Shown here one piece after another: positions 1-5,564 of a stretch of 5,564 bases of DNA (position 1 is its first letter; each line of letters opens with the position of its first letter). The stretch is from Bifidobacteriaceae bacterium (GTDB taxonomy: Bacteria > Actinomycetota > Actinomycetes > Actinomycetales > WQXJ01). Made by a program: the position numbers and the translations under genes. The stretch lies in NCBI GenBank assembly GCA_031256885.1, contig JAIRPS010000105.1:1-5564 (forward strand), in the 5' to 3' direction. The notes below the pieces were generated by a model. It made no database searches. It worked only from the letters and a program-made list of their open reading frames with translations, and was not told the DNA's origin.

Positions 1-1
1 T

Positions 2-1165
2 TTAACGTTGATCCAATTGGTTGACACCAGCCTGGGGGTGATGGCACGCCACCGGCAAGGCCATGGCTTAGTCAAAGCGTTGCAAAAAATCAAGCCAAAG
101 TTTGCTCTCTATTGGATAGCTGCACCCGAAACTGCGTATCAGGTGTCAATGTGGCTACCCTATCTGGAACGATTGAACGAACCATTTGTCATTATTGTGC
201 GCAGTCGCGTAAATTTTGAAGACGTTCGAGCACTGACAAAACGTCCCATTGTAATATGCCGGTATCAGGATGATTTGGACAGCGTGGTTGTACCCAGTTT
301 ACGGGCTGTTTTCTACACGAACAATTCCCCCCGCAATATGCACATGGTGCGTTTCCCAGGCATTAAACACATTCAACTCAATCACGGTGATTCTGATAAA
401 GCCCCGTCTTTCAACCCGGTTTTCCGCATGTATGATAAAAACTTTGTGGCAGGTCAAGCAGCAATCGATCGCTTCGCTGCCAATGGCGTTGAAATGCAGC
501 GCGATGATTTTGTAATTGTTGGGCGTCCCCAAGTTGAAAACGTTAATGTAGTGGATACGCCAATTAGTGATGTGGCTAATCCAACCGTGCTCTATGCGCC
601 AACTTGGTATGGTTTCAACGCCGATTCACGGTACTCATCATTAGCGGTTGGCCCGCTGCTGATTGAAGCACTCTTACGTCGCGGCGTCAATGTGATATTC
701 CGCCCACACCCTTATGCGCGTCGCACGGCAACTTATGCTGCTGCAATTGAACGCATTTATAACCTGCTAAGCACCGATCCGCGACCAAACAGCACGCATG
801 TTTTTGGCAAAAAAGCAGAGACCGAATGGTCAGTTTTTGATTGCTTCAATGCCGCTGACGCCATGATTTCAGATGTATCCAGCGTTGTTAATGATTTCCT
901 CTATTCCGGGAAACCCATTGCAATGATGGCCGTTGATGTCCCGGCCGCTGAGTTCCCTGAGGTTTTCCCAGTGGCCAAAGCCTGCTACATCATTGAAGCC
1001 CGGTCTGACCAGCTAGTTGATGTTGAAACACCAATCAACAGGCTGCTTGGAACCGATCCACTCCGCTCACAACGGCTAAGTCTACGCACCCACTATCTCG
1101 GGGACTTCCCCAGCGATGGTTATGCTAATCACTTCCTGCAAGCTGCTCTGGAGCAAATCCAATGA
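2..1165 (+). CDS. CDP-glycerol glycerophosphotransferase family protein (TagB/TagF type), 5' end outside window
   Basis: Enzymes of this family transfer glycerol phosphate (or ribitol phosphate) from a CDP-activated donor onto a growing teichoic-acid-like chain at the cytoplasmic face of the membrane. Counting from the TTG at position 8 as residue 1, the protein shows the family signature HGDSDK at 126-131 followed by SFNP, a VGRPQVE stretch near 171-177, YAPTWYGF at 196-203, FRPHP at 231-235 and SDVSSVVNDFLYSGKP at 288-303. The histidines in HGD and RPHP and the SDxSS motif are the usual catalytic and donor-binding elements. The frame is open to the left edge (codons TTA and ACG precede the TTG) and no ribosome binding site can be seen, so I read it as a 5'-truncated gene rather than one starting at TTG. 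The stop overlaps the next start as ATGA. The family is certain. The exact polymer, and whether it primes or polymerises, cannot be told. Confidence 0.9.
   Translation, partial: LTLIQLVDTSLGVMARHRQGHGLVKALQKIKPKFALYWIAAPETAYQVSMWLPYLERLNEPFVIIVRSRVNFEDVRALTKRPIVICRYQDDLDSVVVPSLRAVFYTNNSPRNMHMVRFPGIKHIQLNHGDSDKAPSFNPVFRMYDKNFVAGQAAIDRFAANGVEMQRDDFVIVGRPQVENVNVVDTPISDVANPTVLYAPTWYGFNADSRYSSLAVGPLLIEALLRRGVNVIFRPHPYARRTATYAAAIERIYNLLSTDPRPNSTHVFGKKAETEWSVFDCFNAADAMISDVSSVVNDFLYSGKPIAMMAVDVPAAEFPEVFPVAKACYIIEARSDQLVDVETPINRLLGTDPLRSQRLSLRTHYLGDFPSDGYANHFLQAALEQIQ
1150..1153 (+). promoter_or_regulatory. Shine-Dalgarno site for the secreted EEP-domain gene
   Basis: GGAG lies eight bases before the ATG at 1162, inside the last codons of the upstream transferase gene. 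With the ATGA stop/start overlap it supports this start and suggests translational coupling. Confidence 0.6.
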
Positions 1166-2778
1166 AATTTTTATCACGCATAACAACCACTGTGTTGGCT
1201 GCAACTTTGACGATCGGTTGGGTTACCGCACCTGACTCAGCACTGGCTGTTAGTCTGGGCCGCCCTGAAATCGTGTTCATGGAAGGCAATAAGCAGGTTG
1301 CCGTATCCTGGGTTGCCGTACCTGGTGCAACCAGCTACAAGGTGGAGCTCAGCACAGCTAAGTCATTCCCCAAAAAGCGCACAAAGACCAAGACCATCAA
1401 AGGCACCGCAGTAACTTTCAAAAGTCTTGTCAATAAACGCCATTACAAATTACGAGTCACCGCGCTGGCTGGCCGTGGCAGCAAACGGGCATCGAAAATT
1501 TCTGATGTTCGGCCAAACACTAATTCACCGCTCTCCTTACGAGGTAAAGTCAACGCTATTGGCACTGGTCAGGATCAGTTTCGAGTCAGTTGGAAACGCA
1601 CCAGAACTGCCACATCAATCCAGGTTATGGCAGCCACTGGTGCCAACTATCTCCACGACCGTAAAGGGCCAGCACGCAACTTCAAACTGATCACAGCTAT
1701 TCCGCTGACCAGCACTTTTGTTGATTTCAAGCTACCAGCAGAGATGTCTTTATTGGCAGGGTCACGCAGCGGCAATGCATTATTTGTGTCTGTCATAATT
1801 AAAAATGGGCCACGGACCATTGTTTCACCGCCGGTGGTGGCCTGGCCTACCCCACCCCAGGCCGACAATCTACCGACTTTGCGGTTTGCCAGCTACAACA
1901 TTTTGTCTGTGCCTTCCTCTGAGCGGCGTAATGTGCCTAAATGGCCCGAGCGGCGTGATGCGGTGGCTGCTGCTATTGTGCGCTCACAGGCTGATGTAGT
2001 TGGTGTTCAAGAATGTTCTGATGGCATAGCCACAGATAATGGTCTTCCACAGTATGCTGACTTGGCGCGTGTCCTTGAACCCTACGGGTATCAGCTGGCT
2101 TACCCCGCTTCGGCTATTGATCGGAGTAAGGCACCGGGGGCTACTTTCTCAGCCCAGGTTTTTTATAAGACCGCCACTGTTGAACGTCTTGATGGTTCCC
2201 CGCAGTCAACCCATGCCTTGGCCAAAGGTGCCGCTTGGACCAAAGCAGCTGGAACACCTGGCCAAGACCGTTGGTTTGCTTGGGCAAAGCTGCGTAATCG
2301 GGTCACCGGTGCACAGTTTTTCTTCACCTCAATCCATCTCACGCAAGGCGCTTCAGCCGCGACTGTGGCTACACGCAATGGGCAGATTGGTGTGATCACC
2401 AGTTTTATTGACCGGATGGCTGGCGGTTTACCTGCCGTATTGGTGGGCGACTTCAATACCAACCCACTACTTGACAAGGGCGAATCACAGGTAACTTACA
2501 CATTACGGCAAGGTTGGACATCGGCTGCGGCCGCCACCAACCGTGACGTTCAGTTTGCCTCCACCAACCTGCAGGACAGCAAATATGACGGTTGGCCACC
2601 TAAACCGTACATCAACAGTTATGGCGTCGGTCAGCGCATTGATGGTATATACACCAAACGAGTTGCCCGGTCACATTATTTTGCAGTTCAGGTGGTTCTC
2701 AACCCTGACGGTACATTCGACTCCAACTATCGCGGCTCCGATCACAACCTCGTCCTGGCTGACTTACCCGTCGGTTAG
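1162..2778 (+). CDS. Secreted fibronectin-III / endonuclease-exonuclease-phosphatase (EEP) domain protein
   Basis: A 538-residue exported protein. Residues 1-29 form a Sec-type signal peptide (basic start, hydrophobic core, probable cleavage after ALA at 27-29). Residues about 33-118 read as a fibronectin type III domain (VAVSWVAVPGATSYKVEL, later HYKLRVTAL). Residues about 125-228 look like a second, diverged one. Residues about 239-536 are an EEP fold with its expected metal and catalytic positions: ASYN (N246), VQE (E284), SIHL (H392), GDFN (D430, N432), RIDGIY (D494) and SDHN (D527, H528). The active site therefore seems intact. The superfamily includes DNase I, sphingomyelinases and sugar or lipid phosphatases, so hydrolysis of an extracellular phosphodiester is likely but the substrate is open: extracellular DNA, a phospholipid or a teichoic-acid-like polymer. 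The strongly basic stretch at 70-80 (KKRTKTKTIK) could help hold an anionic polymer (inference). The gene shares an ATGA overlap with the upstream glycerophosphotransferase, so the two are probably one operon. Confidence 0.88.
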   Translation: MKFLSRITTTVLAATLTIGWVTAPDSALAVSLGRPEIVFMEGNKQVAVSWVAVPGATSYKVELSTAKSFPKKRTKTKTIKGTAVTFKSLVNKRHYKLRVTALAGRGSKRASKISDVRPNTNSPLSLRGKVNAIGTGQDQFRVSWKRTRTATSIQVMAATGANYLHDRKGPARNFKLITAIPLTSTFVDFKLPAEMSLLAGSRSGNALFVSVIIKNGPRTIVSPPVVAWPTPPQADNLPTLRFASYNILSVPSSERRNVPKWPERRDAVAAAIVRSQADVVGVQECSDGIATDNGLPQYADLARVLEPYGYQLAYPASAIDRSKAPGATFSAQVFYKTATVERLDGSPQSTHALAKGAAWTKAAGTPGQDRWFAWAKLRNRVTGAQFFFTSIHLTQGASAATVATRNGQIGVITSFIDRMAGGLPAVLVGDFNTNPLLDKGESQVTYTLRQGWTSAAAATNRDVQFASTNLQDSKYDGWPPKPYINSYGVGQRIDGIYTKRVARSHYFAVQVVLNPDGTFDSNYRGSDHNLVLADLPVG

Positions 2779-2890
2779 TCAGCCAACTTGCACAATCAGC
2801 GCAAACTTTGCCCTTGGCAGTTGTCGATTTTGTTGCGACGCGCGGACCTGCTTTATCGGGCATCTGCGCTTGCTTGACAGCGGCATCGGC

Positions 2891-2896
2891 TAGGAT
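2891..2896 (+). promoter_or_regulatory. Putative -10 element (TAGGAT), possible leaderless promoter of the pyruvyl transferase gene
   Basis: TAGGAT fits the TAnnnT pattern of actinobacterial -10 hexamers and ends six bases before the ATG at 2903, so transcription could begin at or next to the start codon. A TTGACA occurs at 2874-2879, but the 11-base gap is too short for a normal pair. TTGCTT at 2870-2875 gives 15 bases and is a weak match. The same bases contain AGGA (2892-2895), seven bases before the ATG, which could instead be a ribosome binding site. Both readings remain possible. The rest of the 124-base spacer (2779-2902) shows no convincing terminator or other gene. Confidence 0.4.
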
Positions 2897-2902
2897 CATC
2901 CC

Positions 2903-4345
2903 ATGACTCGTGTTCTCGTGCGAACTGGCAAACGACCTGGTCAATACGTTGGCCCTGAAGCCTCTTTAGGTTATCGTGGTCGCGGTGTGATTGCTATGAA
3001 CCCCGGCAATTACTTCTATTGGGATTCGGTTTACCGCTGGGTTTCCGCCGCTGGCGTTGAGGTTGTCCCAGACTGCCTGCTGACAGCCGCGCAACTCGGT
3101 AACCAGCGATATTACGATCAGATCAACGATGAGTTTGATATTTATGTGCTGACTTTGACCAACTCATTCCGTGCCGACTTCACCAAAGGCCTGCTGCGCT
3201 GGGCAGAAATGGTCAACAAACTGAAGATCCCAGTAGTTGGCGTAGGTGGCGGCGTTCAGCTCGGTTGGGATGACGGCCTGGAACCGGGCGATGCCGTTGA
3301 CCGCGGCACCAAGAAGCTGGTCTCCGCCATTTTGGACCGTTCTGCCAAAATTTCGGTACGTGGTGAAGTGACTGGTGCCTACCTCAAACGGCTCGGTTTT
3401 GGGGATGAGCATGTCACTGTCACTGGCTGCCCCTCGCTTTACCTGTATGGCCCCGACTATGAAGTCAAACCCAAAGGCCCACTGACCACCAATTCAAAGG
3501 TCGGCATCACCATCGCGGTACGCGACTACGGTTTTGCGCCATTCGCCAACCGTGCCTTTGAGCAGTACCCAAACATCATGTACATCGGCCAGACTTCTGG
3601 TGACCTGGCCACCTTCGTTTGGGGACAAGACCGCCTAGTTGACGCTAAGCCGGATATCCCGGTGCATCTCGACCATCCGTACATGCGTGAGGGTAAAGCG
3701 CGCATGTTCTTGGATGCACGTACCTGGGTTGATTTCCTGCGGGAATACGACTACATGCTCGGCACCCGCATTCACGGCAATGTCGCTGCCCTGGTCGGCG
3801 GCACCCCGGCAACCTTGATTTCGATGGATAAACGCACCCACGAACTCGGTGAATTCCATGACATACCCACAATCCGGCGGCCCGATTTACGTGAAGATGA
3901 CACTGTTGCCAGCGTTTTTGAACGTTCCGATTGGACTGCCTTCAACAAGGGTTTGCGGCCGCGCTATGAGGCTTTCTGCCGTTTCTTCGACGAGAACGGC
4001 GTGCCGCACATTGGCCAACCTGGCAAGGCCAACCCAGCCTATGACAAAGCCTTAGCCAAAGCTGTCCTACCTCCACCCGTTGAACCGATCATGACACATG
4101 GTCAGATTGATCCACGGGCTTTGCTTGACCGGCTCAATTGGTTGCGTGAAGGGGTCGATGAAACCTGGATTTGCGAAGCCAAAGGGCATTTTGTGCCGCC
4201 ATTGACACCGTTTGAACTGCCCAAAGCGCCAACCTACCGCGACCGTCGCGGCCGGTTAAAAGCAGCCGCACCAACAACAGTCAGCACTAATCCGCTACGG
4301 CGTCTAGCTGGAAAGGTGCTGCGTCGACTGGGATTGATCAACTAG
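2903..4345 (+). CDS. Polysaccharide pyruvyl transferase family protein
   Basis: A 480-residue cytoplasmic protein of the WcaK/CsaB-type pyruvyl transferase family (Pfam PF04230). Characterised members move pyruvate from phosphoenolpyruvate onto a sugar of a cell-surface polymer to form a negatively charged ketal. Visible family features are VVGVGGGVQLGW (111-122), the SVRGEVTGAYLKRLG segment (151-165), TVTGCPSLYL (172-181) and the C-terminal GTRIHGNVAALVGGTPA block (287-303), followed by DKRTHELGEF (309-318). The arginine and histidine in TRIHG are the most conserved residues of the family. The recognisable domain ends near residue 345-370. About 110 further residues follow, ending in a basic, probably amphipathic helix (NPLRRLAGKVLRRLGLIN, 463-480) that could touch the membrane. 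The gene follows a glycerophosphotransferase and a secreted EEP protein after a 124-base gap with its own possible promoter, which fits a role in modifying a wall polymer. Family assignment is firm; the acceptor sugar is unknown. Confidence 0.88.
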   Translation: MTRVLVRTGKRPGQYVGPEASLGYRGRGVIAMNPGNYFYWDSVYRWVSAAGVEVVPDCLLTAAQLGNQRYYDQINDEFDIYVLTLTNSFRADFTKGLLRWAEMVNKLKIPVVGVGGGVQLGWDDGLEPGDAVDRGTKKLVSAILDRSAKISVRGEVTGAYLKRLGFGDEHVTVTGCPSLYLYGPDYEVKPKGPLTTNSKVGITIAVRDYGFAPFANRAFEQYPNIMYIGQTSGDLATFVWGQDRLVDAKPDIPVHLDHPYMREGKARMFLDARTWVDFLREYDYMLGTRIHGNVAALVGGTPATLISMDKRTHELGEFHDIPTIRRPDLREDDTVASVFERSDWTAFNKGLRPRYEAFCRFFDENGVPHIGQPGKANPAYDKALAKAVLPPPVEPIMTHGQIDPRALLDRLNWLREGVDETWICEAKGHFVPPLTPFELPKAPTYRDRRGRLKAAAPTTVSTNPLRRLAGKVLRRLGLIN

Positions 4346-4350
4346 GTTTG

Positions 4351-5079
4351 ATGTTCAGTAACACAACACAACCAGCCCACAATCGAGTTAGCCTAAGCTA
4401 CTATCCTTTGGCGCTTGGCACCTTTTGTGCGTTGCTGCTGATCTCCAACGTCGCTGCCATTAAACTGATCAAACTCGGTTCTTTGGTTTTCGATGGCGGT
4501 GCACTGCTTTTCCCATTGACCTACATTATTGGTGATCTTCTAGCGGAAGTTTGGGGATTCGCAGCTGCTCGCCGTGCGATTATTCTCGGGTTTGTACTCG
4601 GTGCGGTTGCTTCGCTCAGCTGGTGGCTTGTTCAGTTAGCGCCACCCGCCGCAGGCTGGGACAACCAGGCTGCTTTTGAAGCTGTACTTGGTTTTGTGCC
4701 GCGCATTGTTGTTGCATCCTTAGCAGGTTACCTGGTTGGCCAGCTACTGAATGCTGCGGCGTTAGTACGGATTCGCCGTCTAACGCGCGGACGCGCATTG
4801 TGGGCTAGGCTGATCGGTTCAACGTTACTTGGTGAAGCAGCCGATACAGTGGTTTTTTGCACCATTGCCTTTTTAGGTGTTATCACTGGATCAGAGTTCC
4901 TCAACTATCTGATCACCGGCTATGTTTATAAATGTGTAATTGAAGTGATCTTCCTCCCGGCTACCTATGCGGTGGTTCGCCTGGTCAAGCGTCATGAGCA
5001 GCAGGCTGGTCACACCACTGCCCCGGAACCATCTGGCGGCACATCGGGCACAGACCATCAGCCTTTATCAAGTTGCTAG
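4351..5079 (+). CDS. yhhQ: Queuosine precursor transporter, YhhQ/VUT family
   Basis: An integral membrane protein of 242 residues from ATG 4351. YhhQ (PF02592) takes up queuosine precursors such as preQ0/preQ1 in E. coli for modification of tRNA wobble position 34. Hydrophobic stretches sit roughly at residues 17-41, 49-65, 75-97, 117-137, 151-177 and 185-212, consistent with the usual six membrane segments. Family-type motifs are ISNVAAIKLI, LLFPLTYIIGDLLAEVWGF, RLIGSTLLGEAADTVVF and GYVYKCVIEV. A TTG at 4348 directly precedes the ATG and is in frame. I prefer the ATG because it is the stronger codon; neither has a strong ribosome binding site (AGG at 4344-4346 is close). The gene begins five bases after the pyruvyl transferase stop, so co-transcription or coupled translation is likely. 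The last 28 or so residues are hydrophilic (GHTTAPEPSGGTSG) and lie antisense to the 3' end of the minus-strand gene. Substrate is inferred from family only; no other queuosine gene is in view. Confidence 0.87.
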   Translation: MFSNTTQPAHNRVSLSYYPLALGTFCALLLISNVAAIKLIKLGSLVFDGGALLFPLTYIIGDLLAEVWGFAAARRAIILGFVLGAVASLSWWLVQLAPPAAGWDNQAAFEAVLGFVPRIVVASLAGYLVGQLLNAAALVRIRRLTRGRALWARLIGSTLLGEAADTVVFCTIAFLGVITGSEFLNYLITGYVYKCVIEVIFLPATYAVVRLVKRHEQQAGHTTAPEPSGGTSGTDHQPLSSC

Positions 5080-5564
5080 TTACGGTAAAACCTTGGCGCT
5101 CCACCAAGGATATTCCACAACTACCGCAATGGGTTGTGGAACCATCCAAGTCAGGCACATTTCCACTGTAAACATAACGTAACCCCTGGTCATGTGCGAT
5201 TTTCCTGGCTCTATCCAAGTCAGCCAACAAGGTTGGTGGGTGGTTAGCTAAACGATGGGCTGGGTGAAAGGCTGTGAAATGTAACGGTATATCCACACCG
5301 AGGTTTTCAACAATCCAGTTGGTGAGTGCTTCTAACTCATTGGTGGAATCGTTCAGGCCACTGATCAGCAAGGTTGTTATTTCTACCCAACAATTGGTTT
5401 GGTGGACCAAATAGCCTAATGTATCAAGGACGGGGGCTAAGCGACCGCCAGTGAACCGACGGTAAAAAACGTCTGAGAAACCTTTCAAGTCAATGTTTGC
5501 CGCATCCATGTTGGCATACATTTCAGCTCGCGGTTCCGGCTCAATATATCCGGCAGAAACAGCC
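4985..5564 (-). CDS. AmmeMemoRadiSam system radical SAM enzyme, C-terminal part (5' end outside window)
   Basis: The minus strand encodes 192 visible residues reading in from the right edge. The visible start is AGYIEPEPRAEMYANMDAAN, leading into IDLKGFSDVFYRRF, then a WVEITTLLISGLND stretch and IPLHFTAFHPAHRL. These are hallmarks of the radical SAM protein that accompanies AMMECR1 and Memo domain proteins; the biochemical role of that system is not established. Near the C-terminus are two CxxC pairs, HCGSCG and CPMCRQ (cysteines at nucleotides about 5128, 5119, 5050 and 5041), probably a zinc or metal-binding knuckle, followed by the expected PGQW ending plus nine extra residues. The family is normally about 330-360 residues, so roughly the N-terminal half, with the CxxxCxxC cluster motif, lies beyond the window. 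The ATG at 5521 is internal, because family-conserved residues continue upstream of it. The gene converges on the YhhQ gene and overlaps it by 95 bases. Confidence 0.88.
   Translation of the reverse strand, partial: AVSAGYIEPEPRAEMYANMDAANIDLKGFSDVFYRRFTGGRLAPVLDTLGYLVHQTNCWVEITTLLISGLNDSTNELEALTNWIVENLGVDIPLHFTAFHPAHRLANHPPTLLADLDRARKIAHDQGLRYVYSGNVPDLDGSTTHCGSCGISLVERQGFTVTSNLIKADGLCPMCRQMVPGQWCDQPAAHDA
5091..5109. repeat. Short inverted repeat just after the transporter stop codon
   Basis: CCTTGG (5091-5096) and CCAAGG (5104-5109) can form a six-base-pair stem with a seven-base loop, starting 12 bases after the yhhQ stop. On the plus strand no T-run follows. On the minus strand the stem is followed by TTTT (complement of 5087-5090), but there it lies inside the radical SAM coding sequence. 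It could act as a weak terminator for plus-strand transcripts or be chance. Confidence 0.35.
5113..5141. repeat. Nine-base-pair perfect inverted repeat
   Basis: TTCCACAAC (5113-5121) is the exact reverse complement of GTTGTGGAA (5133-5141), with an 11-base loop. It lies 34 bases past the yhhQ stop and within the minus-strand radical SAM gene, where it encodes the first CxxC pair and its flanks (GSTTHCGSCGI). There is no T-run on the plus-strand exit side. A role as 3'-end structure of the plus-strand operon transcript is possible. Coding constraint could also produce it by chance. Confidence 0.45.

Noticed and set aside
8..10. TTG as the start codon of the first gene
   Set aside because: The frame is open to the window edge and no ribosome binding site is visible, so truncation is the simpler reading.
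2782..2818. Inverted repeat GCCAA/TTGGC and the palindrome GCAAACTTTGC after the EEP gene, as a terminator
   Set aside because: The outer stem is only five bases with a long loop, the inner palindrome leaves no workable loop, and there is no T-run after it.
2874..2896. TTGACA and TAGGAT as a classical -35/-10 pair
   Set aside because: The spacer is 11 bases, far short of the usual 16-18.
2699..2944. Minus-strand open frame across the spacer before the pyruvyl transferase gene
   Set aside because: Its sequence resembles no family, it overlaps two well-supported genes, and it is best explained as an antisense shadow.
3635..3872. Minus-strand open frames opposite the pyruvyl transferase
   Set aside because: They lie wholly within a well-supported gene and show no recognisable protein features.
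5289..5297. DnaA-box-like ATATCCACA, with a weaker TATTCCACA at 5111-5119
   Set aside because: They are isolated, mismatched and inside coding sequence; no cluster or AT-rich region suggests an origin.
5519..5521. ATG as the start of the minus-strand radical SAM gene
   Set aside because: Residues typical of the family (GYIEPEP) continue upstream of it in frame, and starting here would remove the catalytic half.

Overview
The window looks like a chromosomal segment of an actinomycete (Actinomycetota) with intermediate G+C content. I infer this from the protein flavour: an actinobacterial-type CDP-glycerol transferase with an HGDSDK motif, a secreted fibronectin-III/phosphodiesterase-fold protein and a TAGGAT-type -10 element. 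I cannot place it to genus. No rRNA, tRNA, CRISPR array, insertion sequence or phage gene is visible. Coding density is very high: four genes run left to right and a fifth enters from the right edge on the opposite strand.

Positions 2-4345 look like part of a cell-surface glycopolymer locus. The first gene, cut by the left edge, is a CDP-glycerol glycerophosphotransferase family protein (TagB/TagF type) of the kind that polymerises or primes teichoic-acid-like chains. It overlaps by four bases (ATGA) with a gene for an exported protein that carries one clear and one diverged fibronectin-III-like domain followed by an endonuclease/exonuclease/phosphatase (EEP) domain. After a 124-base spacer holding a -10-like element very close to the start codon comes a polysaccharide pyruvyl transferase family protein, which probably adds pyruvate ketals to a wall polymer. 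Together these genes suggest synthesis, decoration and perhaps extracellular processing of an anionic wall polymer. That link is inference from context.

Positions 4351-5079 encode a YhhQ/VUT-family membrane protein, the presumed importer of queuosine precursors. It starts five bases after the pyruvyl transferase stop codon and is probably co-transcribed with it. From the right, on the minus strand, comes the C-terminal half of an AmmeMemoRadiSam-system radical SAM enzyme. Its 3' end overlaps the transporter gene tail-to-tail by 95 bases, and two inverted repeats lie inside it just past the transporter stop.

No wholly unknown system is evident. The features most worth a second look are the convergent overlap with its hairpins, the pairing of a secreted EEP enzyme with a teichoic-acid-type polymerase, the long C-terminal extension of the pyruvyl transferase, and the possible leaderless start.
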